From Haloechinothrix aidingensis (GTDB taxonomy: Bacteria; Actinomycetota; Actinomycetes; Mycobacteriales; Pseudonocardiaceae): 64,000 bases of DNA. The notes beneath the pieces were generated by a model that saw only the letters and a program-made list of their open reading frames with translations, ran no database searches and was not told the DNA's origin. The stretch lies in contig NZ_JACCKD010000004.1 of assembly GCF_013450155.1 (NCBI RefSeq), positions 496,001-560,000 on the forward strand. Direction: 5' to 3'. Position 1 is the first letter of the stretch; every line of letters starts with the position of its first letter. Position numbers and translations under genes: made by a program. Below, piece by piece: positions 16,985-25,546 of the stretch.

Positions 16985-17407
16985 TCAGCCGGCATCATCG
17001 TCGACATCGCACATGGCCGCTTCCGGGTTGACCCACACCACCCGCGCACCGATGCGACTCCCGCGACGGAATCGCCGCAGGGCATCCTCTGGCTCCCGCA
17101 GGCTCATCCGGACGTCACCGTCCACTCCAATCACCTCGACGCGATCATCGAACGCGATCCCCCATCCGGCGATCCGGGCATCCACCCTGTCGCCGAACTC
17201 CTGTACCACCGCGAACAACCGTGGCGCATCGTCCGCCACCATCCCCTCCAGCAGCTCAGCGAACCGCGCCTCGCTACACAGCGGCGGCAACCCCGACGGA
17301 TCCGGAATCAACCGATCCAGCAGACACCCCTCGGACGAGCCCTTCTCTGGCGATCCCCCAGCGGAGCCGTCGATGTCCGTGACGTGCTCAGTCGATACAT
17401 AGGTCAT
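16985..17407 (-). CDS. Hypothetical protein divergent from a GntR regulator
   Basis: 140 aa from ATG 17407, chosen for the strong GAGGAGG site 6 nt upstream; the open frame runs further but without a site. The N-terminal 30 residues are polar (MTYVSTEHVTDIDGSAGGSP), followed by PPLCSEARFAELLEGMVADDAPRLFAVVQEFG, DARIAGWGIAFDDRVEVIGVDG and RRGSRIGARVVWVNPEA. No enzyme motif, signal peptide or membrane segment is visible. The gene is paired with a GntR/UTRA regulator across a palindrome, an arrangement that suggests that it is the regulated partner. I do not recognise the family. Confidence 0.7.
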   Translation of the reverse strand: MTYVSTEHVTDIDGSAGGSPEKGSSEGCLLDRLIPDPSGLPPLCSEARFAELLEGMVADDAPRLFAVVQEFGDRVDARIAGWGIAFDDRVEVIGVDGDVRMSLREPEDALRRFRRGSRIGARVVWVNPEAAMCDVDDDAG

Positions 17408-17523
17408 GCGATCCTCCTCAGTCGCACTGGCGCCTGGGCGTGATTTCCGAGGCCCAGCACCCGACAGGCCCGCGAAGTTCACCGCGACACTCCTCGGACA
17501 CCGACCAGTCATTCTACGATAGA

Positions 17524-17546
17524 CATAGTATACTAGGTATAGTATG
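17524..17546. promoter_or_regulatory. GntR operator candidate
   Basis: A 23-bp palindrome: CATAGTATAC and GTATAGTATG around a TAG core, one mismatched pair per arm. The repeated AGTATA/TATACT units resemble sites used by actinobacterial GntR regulators. Located between the divergent hypothetical and gntR genes and overlapping likely -10 hexamers. Confidence 0.6.
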
Positions 17547-17645
17547 AGTCAAGCCAGGTCCATCGCTGTATGCCGGTAGCGGTGTCCGTTACCGTGATCA
17601 CCAAGCACACTGGGTATGCCAGGCCTGCGATGGAGGAACCGCACT

Positions 17646-18410
17646 ATGGCCACACGATGGAGCGGCACACCCGCGTACCTCCAGATCGCAGCCGACTATC
17701 GAGGGAAGATCCTCGACGGTTCGTTGGCACCCGGTGCGAAGCTGCCCTCCGAAAGCCGGCTGATGTCCGACTACGGGGTCTCGCGCATGGTCGTGAAGAT
17801 GGCGCTGAACGTACTCCGCAACGAAGGGCTGATCCTCGGGCACCAGGGCAAGGGGAGTTTCGTCAAGGAATCACGACGGGTCGTACGGGACAGCACGGGC
17901 CGGTACTCGCGCCACAAACCGCACAGCGCGTCGCCGTTCATCAACGACGCTGCGCAATCCAGCCAGCGCGGCGAGTGGGAGTACGCCAGCAAGAAAGTAC
18001 CGGCTACCGAGGATCTCGCCGTGCGCCTCGGCACCGAACCGGACGCGGAACTCATGCAGACGGACTACCGGTACTTCGCCGACGGTGCCGTCGTTCAGAT
18101 AGCGCGATCCTGGGAGCCGCTGGCGATCACGGGTGGAACGTCGATCGAACTCCCGGAGGAGTCCCCGGCTGCCGGTGTCATCGCCCGCATGGATCTCATC
18201 GACCAGCGTGTTGATGAGGTGGTCGAGCGCGTGCATGCTCGCGCCGCACGTCCCGATGAGATCGAACGCCTCGAGCTTCCCGCCCAGAGCGTCTACGTGC
18301 TCGTCATCGAGCGCACCCACTACGTCGGCGATCAGCCGGTGGAGACGTGCGACATCACCTTCCCCGGCGATCGCTACGAGTTGACGTACCGCATTCCCGT
18401 CGAGAGCTAG
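17646..18410 (+). CDS. GntR-family regulator with UTRA effector domain
   Basis: 254 aa from ATG 17646 (GGAGG upstream). Winged helix at residues about 8-75: GTPAYLQIAADYRGKILDGS, LPSESRLMSDYGVSRMVVKMAL and LILGHQGKGSFV. Residues about 95-250 form the UTRA (HutC-like) ligand domain, ending with VYVLVIERTHY, VETCDITFPGDRYELTYRIP. A small-molecule effector is expected, possibly a sugar phosphate or amino-acid derivative, but no catabolic gene is attached. Confidence 0.88.
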   Translation: MATRWSGTPAYLQIAADYRGKILDGSLAPGAKLPSESRLMSDYGVSRMVVKMALNVLRNEGLILGHQGKGSFVKESRRVVRDSTGRYSRHKPHSASPFINDAAQSSQRGEWEYASKKVPATEDLAVRLGTEPDAELMQTDYRYFADGAVVQIARSWEPLAITGGTSIELPEESPAAGVIARMDLIDQRVDEVVERVHARAARPDEIERLELPAQSVYVLVIERTHYVGDQPVETCDITFPGDRYELTYRIPVES

Positions 18411-18454
18411 CCGAGTGCGGGACGATTCGAGACTCCGCGCCGGTCACCACTGCC

Positions 18455-19660
18455 CTACCGCATGCGCCGTAGGGCCAAGCCGCACGCTGCGGCCGCCGCC
18501 GCGAGCACGCCCGTGGCCACCGGTGTGAGGTGCCAGCCACCGGCGATCCCGGCCAGGGCCGCGACGGCGGGCGGTCCGATCAGCTGGCCCAGGTTCGCGC
18601 CCTGCATCGCCACGCCGGTCGCCGCGCCCACCGAGCGGGGCGACCGGGCCACGTCCGGAACAGCCCCCAGTACCGCCGAGGGGATGAAGCCGCCCACCAG
18701 CGACATCGCCACGCAAGCTGCGTAGCGCACGCCGAGCGGCAGAGCCTCCGCGTAGACCAGCACCGCGGCCACGGCCATCACCACGCTGGAGCCGACGATC
18801 ATCCGCCACCGGGCCAGCCCGCGATGCTGCAACACCCCGCCGAGCACGTTGCCGGGAGCGTTCGCGGCGAATGCCCCCGCCGTCAGCGCTGCTGCGGCCG
18901 CCACAGCCAGCCCCTGCTCCTCCACCAGCATGGTCGGCAGGAACCCGAGAACCGCCAGGATCTGCGCGGCATAGGCGGCGAACGCCAGCCCCAGCAGCAG
19001 CGACCCCCGCGTCGGTTTGGCGCCTGCGGCCCATCCACTACCGGCACGCCCTGCCACCTCGCCAGGGGCGGCACCCCGGGACACCCAGGCGACCAGCACC
19101 GCCCACACCACCGAGAGGACCGCGGCGACCAGCCACGTGCCGCGCCACCCCATGACGGCGACCAGCGGTGCCGCGGCCAGCAGCATCAGCGCGGTCCCGG
19201 TCGGCATGTACGCAGGCCATGAGCCCATCACCAGGCCAAGGTCGTGTTGCCTGCTCACCCTCGCCAGCAGCCCGGGAACCGACAGCACGACGACCATGAA
19301 CGCCACCCCTTCGGCGAACCGCGACAGCAACAGCGGCACCGCGGAATCCGCGAGCGCCCCGATCGCGCTGGTCAGGCCGATCGCGAGCAACCCGCCGACC
19401 GCGGACCGGCGATGGCCGACCACATCGGACAGCGCTCCCAGCGCCAACCCGAGAAGGGCGCCGGTGAGGTTGAAGCTCGATATCACGAAACCGGCAAGCG
19501 GCAGGGACAGCTCCAGCTCGTCCCGGATCACCGGAAGCGCACCCGGAGCCTTGCCGATGTGCAGCGCGGCCACTACCCCGGCACCCATGAGCACGAGCAC
19601 CGCGGGCCAGCGCGTTGGCGATACACCCGCGCCGGGATGCAGCGGAACGGTGCCGCTCAT
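18455..19660 (-). CDS. MFS transporter (CynX/YitG-type 12-TM), last gene of the aminotransferase operon
   Basis: 401 aa from ATG 19660. About 12 hydrophobic segments are visible. Motif A-like LGALSDVVGHRRSAVGG sits between TM2 and TM3, and GSWPAYMPTGTALMLLAAAPLV is in TM5. The start overlaps the stop of the SDR gene by 4 nt, so it is co-translated with the aldehyde dehydrogenase/aminotransferase set and most likely imports its substrate (or exports a product). Direction and substrate are not visible in the sequence. Confidence 0.85.
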   Translation of the reverse strand: MSGTVPLHPGAGVSPTRWPAVLVLMGAGVVAALHIGKAPGALPVIRDELELSLPLAGFVISSFNLTGALLGLALGALSDVVGHRRSAVGGLLAIGLTSAIGALADSAVPLLLSRFAEGVAFMVVVLSVPGLLARVSRQHDLGLVMGSWPAYMPTGTALMLLAAAPLVAVMGWRGTWLVAAVLSVVWAVLVAWVSRGAAPGEVAGRAGSGWAAGAKPTRGSLLLGLAFAAYAAQILAVLGFLPTMLVEEQGLAVAAAAALTAGAFAANAPGNVLGGVLQHRGLARWRMIVGSSVVMAVAAVLVYAEALPLGVRYAACVAMSLVGGFIPSAVLGAVPDVARSPRSVGAATGVAMQGANLGQLIGPPAVAALAGIAGGWHLTPVATGVLAAAAAACGLALRRMR

Positions 19661-20466
19661 GCCCGCCGGTCGACGGTGACCGCGGGCGCGTCCGGCGGTC
19701 GCCGCCCGACGGTGAGGCCGCCGTCGACCACGAGCACGTGCCCGACAACGTAGGAGGCCGCGTCCGAGCACAGCCACACGGCCGCCTCGGCGATCTCCTC
19801 CGGGCTCGCCGCCCTTCCGACCGGCTCGGCGGCCAGCGCCGCCTCGGCCCACTCCGGGTTGTCCACCATGGACGCGCTCGTCATCCCCGTCGCGGTGAAC
19901 CCGGGTGCCACCGCGTTGACCCGGATACCGTACGGGGCGTGCTCGATGGCCGCGACCTTGGTCAGCGCCACCACACCCGCCTTCGACGCGGCGTAGTCGC
20001 CGAGGCTGGCGTTGCCGGTGATCCCCGCGACCGAGGCGGTGTTGACCACCGCGCCGTGCCCCTGCTCGGCCATGAGCTCCAGTTCGAAGCGCAGGCACAG
20101 GAACACGCTGGTGAGGTTGACCGCGATGGTGCGGTCCCAGTCCTGCTTGCGCATCGCGGCCACCGGGCTCGCCGCACCGCTCACCCCGGCGTTGTTGTGC
20201 GCGTAGTCCAGCCGCCCGTGACGCGCGGCTGTTCCCCGCACCAGGTCTCGCACCTGCTCCTCGTCGGCGACGTCGACGCGCCGGGCCTCGGCGTGCCCTC
20301 CCCCTGCCTCGATGAGTCCTGCCGTCTCGGTCGCACCGTCGGCATCGATGTCCGCGGCGACCACGCTCGCCCCTCGGCGGGCGAAGCCGAGCGCGCTCGC
20401 CCTCCCGATCCCCGAACCGGCTCCGGTCACCAGCGCGACCCGGCCGCGCAACTCGTCGTGCGACAC
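19657..20466 (-). CDS. Short-chain dehydrogenase/reductase (classical SDR)
   Basis: 269 aa. Rossmann motif TGAGSGIGRA, the NNAG motif (HNNAGVSG), the Ser at TASVAG, the YxxxK motif YAASK and PGFTATGM are all in place, and VVAADID (Asp after the second beta strand) suggests NAD(H) preference. It presumably oxidises a hydroxy intermediate of the pathway encoded by the operon. It precedes the MFS gene with a 4-nt overlap and follows the second SDR gene by 24 nt. Confidence 0.88.
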   Translation of the reverse strand: MSHDELRGRVALVTGAGSGIGRASALGFARRGASVVAADIDADGATETAGLIEAGGGHAEARRVDVADEEQVRDLVRGTAARHGRLDYAHNNAGVSGAASPVAAMRKQDWDRTIAVNLTSVFLCLRFELELMAEQGHGAVVNTASVAGITGNASLGDYAASKAGVVALTKVAAIEHAPYGIRVNAVAPGFTATGMTSASMVDNPEWAEAALAAEPVGRAASPEEIAEAAVWLCSDAASYVVGHVLVVDGGLTVGRRPPDAPAVTVDRRA

Positions 20467-20490
20467 GGTGTACTCCTTACTCCGGGATCC

Positions 20491-21306
20491 TCACTCCAGG
20501 CCCAGGGCGTCCTTCCACTGCCGGGCGCCGGTGGCCTCGTCGACCGCTCGCGCATCGGCGACGGCCTCGGCGGCATCCGCGCCGACGAGCCTGCGTACCG
20601 GGAACGCCCGCTCGTCGGTGATCGCCTCCAGCACCGCGTCGGCGACCTCCTGGGGATCACCGGCCTCGTCGACGGCCGAGGCCACCGCCGACTCCATCGC
20701 CTCGCGGAACGCGGCGTACGGACCGTCGCCGTCCCGCTGCTCACGGCGCACCCGGTTGTCGCGGATGCTGGTGGCGAAGAACCCGGGGTCGAGCTGGCGC
20801 ACCCGGATACCGAACGGTTCCACCTCCAGCGCCAGCCCCTCGCTCGCCACCCCGAGCGCGTGCTTGCTCGCCGCGTACGACCACGTCATCGGCCGCCCCG
20901 GCAGGCAGGCGTCCACCGAACCGATATTGACGATCACCCCGGATCGCCTGCGCCGCATCGCGGGCAGCGCGGCACGGATGACCGCGAGCGCCCCGAAGTA
21001 GTTGGTGTCGAACACCAGGCGCAGGTCACCGTCCGGGATGTTCTCCACAGCGCCGAACATCCCGACACCGGCATTGTTGACCACCACATCGAGCTCACCG
21101 CACGCGGCGACCGCGCTGGTGACCGAATCCTCGTCGGTGACGTCCAGGCGGACGACCCGGATGTCCCCGGCGGCCTCGCGCAGCACCGCCGCTCGTTCCG
21201 GGTCGCGGACCCCTGCGCGCACCCGGTATCCGTGCCGTGCCAGCGTGCGCGCCGTAGCCAGCCCTATCCCGCTCGAGCACCCCGTGACCAGCGCCGTCCC
21301 TGTCAT
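20491..21306 (-). CDS. Short-chain dehydrogenase/reductase
   Basis: 271 aa from ATG 21306. TGCSSGIGLA coenzyme loop, NNAGVGMFG, Ser at NIGSVDA, and YAASKHALG for the Tyr-Lys pair. The Arg after the second strand (RAGVRDPER) favours NADP(H). The extended C-terminus with RDNRVRREQ and the FPVRRLVG segment resembles the group annotated as 17-beta-hydroxysteroid dehydrogenase-like or retinol-like SDRs. The start overlaps the preceding aminotransferase stop by 4 nt. Confidence 0.87.
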   Translation of the reverse strand: MTGTALVTGCSSGIGLATARTLARHGYRVRAGVRDPERAAVLREAAGDIRVVRLDVTDEDSVTSAVAACGELDVVVNNAGVGMFGAVENIPDGDLRLVFDTNYFGALAVIRAALPAMRRRRSGVIVNIGSVDACLPGRPMTWSYAASKHALGVASEGLALEVEPFGIRVRQLDPGFFATSIRDNRVRREQRDGDGPYAAFREAMESAVASAVDEAGDPQEVADAVLEAITDERAFPVRRLVGADAAEAVADARAVDEATGARQWKDALGLE

Positions 21307-22670
21307 GACACCAGCTCCGCCACACACTCGGCGAACGCGGCCGTATGGCGGTCCACATCGCTCTCGGTCGTCGCCGGGCACATCAACGCCATGTTGTGGA
21401 ACGGGGTGAGCAGCACTCCCCTGTTGAGCAGGTGCAGGTGGATGGCAGCTTCCAGCCGCGGTACCCGGAACCGCTTGGCCTCCCCGCCGTCGCGCGGGGC
21501 GCGCGCACTGAACAGGTACTCCACCCGCGCACCGAGACGCGTGGAGTGCCACGGCAGTCCGTGCTTGCCGATCACCTCGGTCACCCCGCGCTCGAACCGC
21601 TCCGCGAGCGCGCTCATCCGCGCGTAGGCCTCCTCGGTCATCACCTCTTCCAGGGTCGTGCGCAGCGCGGCCAGCGTGAGCGCGTTGCCTGCCAGCGTGC
21701 CACCGAACCCGGCGTGGCTGATCCGGTGACCGTCCTTGGCCGTGTAACGCTCGAAGGTCTCTGCGACCTCGGCGGTCATGCCGTAGACAGCGGCAGGGAT
21801 CCCGCCCGCGATCGACTTGCCGAGCACGAACATGTCCGGCTGGAGGCCGTGGGCGCGGGTGTAGCCGCCAGGGCCCGTGGATATGGTGTGGGTCTCGTCG
21901 ATGATCAGCAACGTTCCCGTCCTGCGGGTGATCTCGCGCAGCGCATCGTGGTACCCGGGCTCGGCGGGGACCACCCCGACGTTGGTCATCGCGGGCTCGG
22001 CCAGCACGCAGGCGACGTCGCGTTCGGACAGTGCCTGTTCGAGGGCGTCGACGTCGTTGAACTCCACCAACCTCGTGGTGCGGTCGGTGTCCACGGCGTT
22101 CGGCGCGACACCGGGCTGCGGCACCATCCTGCCGTCCTGCAGTGCCACCTGGGTCTCGTCCACCGAGCCGTGGTACTTGCCGTTGAACACGAGCACCTTG
22201 TCCCTGCCGGTGGCGATGCGCGCGATACGGATCGCGAACCGGTTCGCGTCGGTGGCCGAGGTCGCCAGCTGCCAGTACGGCAGCCCGAACCGCCTGCTCA
22301 GCTCCTCGCCGACGGCTGCGGCGTCCTCCGTCGGCAGCATGGTCGTCGTTCCGGCGTGTACCTGGCGGCTGACGGCCTCGGCGACGAGCGGGTTCGCGTG
22401 GCCGAACATCGCCCCGGTATCGCCGAGACAGAAGTCGACATAACTCTTTCCGTCCACATCGGTCAGGTATGCGCCCTCGGCCCCGGAGAGGTAGACCGGG
22501 TGCGGCGTCGGCCAGTTGGCCATCCAGTGCAGCGGGACGCCTCGGGGCATCGACCCCTCGGTGCGCTCGTGCAGCTTCTTGCTCCGCTGGTGGGTACGCT
22601 CGAACCGGGCCGTCTCGCGCTCCAGTAGGGCGTCCAGGAACTGGGGGTCGACCCCGTACTGCTCGCTCAT
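21303..22670 (-). CDS. Class III aminotransferase (glutamate-1-semialdehyde aminomutase-like)
   Basis: 455 aa from ATG 22670. DFCLGDTGAMFGH, ATSATDANRFAIRIAR, FNGKYHGSVDET, LLIIDETHT with the PLP-binding Asp, and LGKSIAGGIPAAVYG with the Schiff-base Lys show an intact fold-type I class III enzyme. The HAGFGGTLAGN region corresponds to the GSA-aminomutase subgroup, but it sits in a catabolic operon, not with heme genes. A role as omega-transaminase or aminomutase on an amine or beta-amino acid is inferred. Overlaps both neighbours by 4 nt. Confidence 0.87.
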   Translation of the reverse strand: MSEQYGVDPQFLDALLERETARFERTHQRSKKLHERTEGSMPRGVPLHWMANWPTPHPVYLSGAEGAYLTDVDGKSYVDFCLGDTGAMFGHANPLVAEAVSRQVHAGTTTMLPTEDAAAVGEELSRRFGLPYWQLATSATDANRFAIRIARIATGRDKVLVFNGKYHGSVDETQVALQDGRMVPQPGVAPNAVDTDRTTRLVEFNDVDALEQALSERDVACVLAEPAMTNVGVVPAEPGYHDALREITRRTGTLLIIDETHTISTGPGGYTRAHGLQPDMFVLGKSIAGGIPAAVYGMTAEVAETFERYTAKDGHRISHAGFGGTLAGNALTLAALRTTLEEVMTEEAYARMSALAERFERGVTEVIGKHGLPWHSTRLGARVEYLFSARAPRDGGEAKRFRVPRLEAAIHLHLLNRGVLLTPFHNMALMCPATTESDVDRHTAAFAECVAELVS

Positions 22671-23977
22671 AGGGCACGCACCGCCTTGGTTACCGCGTCG
22701 ACGAGCGTGTCGGCCTGCGCCTCGGTGAGCACAAGGGGCGGGGACAGCACGATCGTGGACCCTGCCGCGCGCACCAGGACCCCGTGCTCCCGCGCGGCGT
22801 CGGCGACCGGCGTGGCGTCGTCGAGGGCCAGCTCCACGCCGAAAGCCATGCCGGCACCCCGGACCTCGGCGACCCGGTCGTCGCCCTCGAGCTGCCCGAG
22901 CCCGTCGAGGATGCGCGCGCCGAGCGTGCGCGCCCGGTCGAGCAGTCCCTCCGACTCGATGATGTCGATGTTGGCCAGCGAGACCGCCGCACCGACCGGG
23001 TGGCCGTTGTAGGTGAAGCCGTGCCGAAACGGGGTGCCGTCCAGCATGCCCATCACCCCGTCGCCGATGAGCACCGCGCCCATCGGGACGTACCCGCTGG
23101 ACAGGCCCTTGGCGGTGACGGCGATGTCCGGTTCGATGCCGTAGTGCTCCGCACCGAACCAGTGCCCGAGCCTGCCGAACGCGGTCACGATCTCGTCGAG
23201 GATCAGCAGGATGCCGTGCTCGCGCAGCACCCGCTGCACCCGCTCCCAGTAGCCGGGCGGCGGCGGCACCATGCCACCGACGCCGAGAAGGGGCTCGCCG
23301 ATGAACGCGGCGATGCGCTCCGGCCCGATCTCGGCGATCGTGCGTTCCAGCTCGGCGACAAGAACGTCGGTGGTCTCGGTGCCGTACGGCTTGCCGTGCG
23401 GCTTGCTCAGGTGCACGAACCCGGGAGTCAGCGGGCCGAATCCGTCGTGGAAGGCCGGCAGGCCGGTCGCGGCAAGCGAGGCCGAGCCGACACCGTGGTA
23501 GGCGCCCTGGCGCGACAGGATGACCGTGCGTTCCGGCTGCCCGGAGGCGTGCCAGGCCAGGCGCGCGAGCTTGACGGCGGTCTCGTTGCCCTCCGACCCG
23601 CCGTTCGTGTAGAAGACGGTGTTCAGCCCCTCCGGCGCGATCCCGGCGAGCCGCTCGGCGAGCCGGATCGCCTGCGGGTTGGACAGGTGCCAGAACGAGG
23701 CGTAGAACTCCAGCCGCCGCATCTGCTCGGCCGCGACCTCGGCCAGCTCGGCGCGGCCGTGGCCGACCGCGCACTGCCACAGGCCGCAGGTGCCGTCGAT
23801 GTAGCTGTTCCCGTCGATGTCCCGCAGCGTCGCGCCGCTCGCACTGTCCACGATCAACGGTTCCGGCGCACGTCCCACCGTCGCGTGCGGGTGCAGCACG
23901 TGCGCCAGGTCCAGCCTGCGCAGCTGCGCGGCGGTCTCTCCTGCGGCGGCGGTACCGCCAGGTGCGCTGACCATCAT
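22667..23977 (-). CDS. Class III aminotransferase (omega-amino acid:pyruvate transaminase-like)
   Basis: 436 aa from ATG 23977. Seen: DGTCGLWQCAVGHG, FYTNGGSEGNETAVKLAR, SRQGAYHGVGSAS, GIGPERIAAFIGEPLLGVGG-like segment, LLILDEIVTAFGR and AVTAKGLSSGYVPMGAV with the PLP lysine. This is the omega-transaminase/beta-alanine-pyruvate type. The aldehyde it would make from a terminal amine can be taken by the aldehyde dehydrogenase encoded immediately upstream with a 4-nt overlap. Two different class III enzymes in one operon suggest two amination states of the same substrate. Confidence 0.87.
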   Translation of the reverse strand: MMVSAPGGTAAAGETAAQLRRLDLAHVLHPHATVGRAPEPLIVDSASGATLRDIDGNSYIDGTCGLWQCAVGHGRAELAEVAAEQMRRLEFYASFWHLSNPQAIRLAERLAGIAPEGLNTVFYTNGGSEGNETAVKLARLAWHASGQPERTVILSRQGAYHGVGSASLAATGLPAFHDGFGPLTPGFVHLSKPHGKPYGTETTDVLVAELERTIAEIGPERIAAFIGEPLLGVGGMVPPPPGYWERVQRVLREHGILLILDEIVTAFGRLGHWFGAEHYGIEPDIAVTAKGLSSGYVPMGAVLIGDGVMGMLDGTPFRHGFTYNGHPVGAAVSLANIDIIESEGLLDRARTLGARILDGLGQLEGDDRVAEVRGAGMAFGVELALDDATPVADAAREHGVLVRAAGSTIVLSPPLVLTEAQADTLVDAVTKAVRAL

Positions 23978-25422
23978 CCCTCCAGGCCGATCCAGACGCT
24001 CTTGACCTCGCTGTACTCGTCGAGGGCTTCCTCACCCATCTCGCGACCCCAGCCGCTCGCCTTCATCCCGCCCCACGGGGCCGCGGGATCGATCCCGGCG
24101 ATCATGTTGACCCGCACGCACCCGGCGTGGATGCGGTCGGCGAGGCGGTGAGCCGTGGACACGTCGCGGGTCCAGACGGAGGCCGCCAGCCCGTAGTCGG
24201 AGTCGTTGACCCGGGCGGCGACCTCGTCGACGTCGTCGAACGGCAGCACGGTCAGCACGGGGCCGAAGATCTCCTCGCGGGTGATGCGCATGCCGTCGTC
24301 GGCGTCGGCGAAGACCGTCGGCAGGTAGAAGCTGCCCTTCTCCAGCGGGCCCGTGCCGCGGGAGCCGCCGGTGACCAGCGTGGCGCCCTGCTCGATGCCG
24401 CTTCGCACGTAGGCGTGCACGCTCGCCAAGTGCTCCTCGCCCACCAGCGGGCCCATCTGCGTGTCGGGGTCCAGGCCGGGGCCGATGCGCACCTCCTCGG
24501 CCGCAGCGGCGATCCGCTCGGTGAACTCCTGGTAGCGCGACCGCGCCACGTAGAACCGTGCCGAGGCCGCGCACACCTGCCCGGAGTTCTGCACGCCGCT
24601 GCGCAGGTTACCCGGCACGGCCCGCTCGAGGTCGGCGTCGGCGGTGACGACACTGGCCGCCTTGCCGCCGAGCTCGAGGGACAGCCGCTTGAGGTTGCCC
24701 GCCGACGCGCGCACGATGCCACGCCCGACCTCCGTCGAGCCGGTGAAGGAGACCTTGTGCACGCCATCGTGCTCGGCGAGCGCCTTACCCGCGTCGCCGC
24801 CACCGGTGACGACGTTGACCACGCCGGGTGGGAATCCCGCTTCCCCGGCCAGCGCGGCCAGGCGCAGGGCGGTCAGCGGGGTCTGCTCGGCGGGCTTGAG
24901 CACGACGGTGTTACCGCAGGCGAGCGCGGGGGCGAGCTTCCAGGCTGCGATGAGCAACGGGAAGTTCCACGGCGTGATCAGTCCGCACACCCCGACCGGC
25001 ACGCGCCGGGTGTAGTTGAGGGCGCCGTCCCTGGAGTGTGCGGGCACGCGGCCGTCGAGCTTGGTGCACCATCCGGCGAAATACCGGAAGTGCTGCGCGG
25101 CGCCTGCCACGCTCACCGACCGCGCCAGCGACAGTGGCTGCCCCTGGTCGCGGGTCTCCAGCTCGGCGAGGTCCGCCGCATGCTGCTCGATCAGCTCCGC
25201 GACGCGCCAGAGCAGGCGACCCCGGTCGTCCGGAGTCATGCCCGCCCATCGCGGGTCGTCCAGCGCCTCACGAGCCACCTGGACTGCCAGATCGACGTCG
25301 TCCGAGCCACCCTCGGCGACCTCGGTAAGGATCTCACCGGTGGCCGGGTCGCGTGTGGCGACCGTGGCCCCGGACTCCGCGGCGCGCCACGCCCCGCCGA
25401 TGAACAGCCGACCGCGCTCCAA
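23974..25422 (-). CDS. NAD(P)-dependent aldehyde dehydrogenase, first gene of the operon
   Basis: 482 aa from TTG 25422; the TTG is preferred because GGGAGG lies 7 nt upstream and MERGRLFIGGAW is the usual ALDH start. TPWNFPLL, KPAEQTP, LELGGKAAS (catalytic Glu), NSGQVCAASAR (catalytic Cys, about residue 280), EEIFGPV and PWGGMKASGWGRE are all present. It resembles betaine/aminobutyraldehyde-type dehydrogenases. It heads a six-gene operon (ALDH, two aminotransferases, two SDR, MFS) that suggests amine or amino-alcohol breakdown. A strong palindrome lies 22 bp upstream. Confidence 0.9.
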   Translation of the reverse strand: MERGRLFIGGAWRAAESGATVATRDPATGEILTEVAEGGSDDVDLAVQVAREALDDPRWAGMTPDDRGRLLWRVAELIEQHAADLAELETRDQGQPLSLARSVSVAGAAQHFRYFAGWCTKLDGRVPAHSRDGALNYTRRVPVGVCGLITPWNFPLLIAAWKLAPALACGNTVVLKPAEQTPLTALRLAALAGEAGFPPGVVNVVTGGGDAGKALAEHDGVHKVSFTGSTEVGRGIVRASAGNLKRLSLELGGKAASVVTADADLERAVPGNLRSGVQNSGQVCAASARFYVARSRYQEFTERIAAAAEEVRIGPGLDPDTQMGPLVGEEHLASVHAYVRSGIEQGATLVTGGSRGTGPLEKGSFYLPTVFADADDGMRITREEIFGPVLTVLPFDDVDEVAARVNDSDYGLAASVWTRDVSTAHRLADRIHAGCVRVNMIAGIDPAAPWGGMKASGWGREMGEEALDEYSEVKSVWIGLEG

Positions 25423-25444
25423 TCTCGCCTCCCACTACGGAAGT

Positions 25445-25465
25445 TTGTTACTTACAAAGTAACAA
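25445..25465. promoter_or_regulatory. Palindromic operator upstream of the aldehyde dehydrogenase operon
   Basis: TTGTTACTT and AAGTAACAA around ACA: perfect 9-bp arms, 21 bp in total, 22 bp before the TTG start. This is the sharpest small palindrome in the window, yet no regulator gene adjoins it. A TetR- or GntR-family dimer is the likely ligand. Confidence 0.7.
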
Positions 25466-25546
25466 GTGTTTCTCACAACGAGCATACGGCGCACACGGGT
25501 GCCCCGTAAAGGGCTCGGAGAGCGAAACGAGGAACGGGACCGGCGA

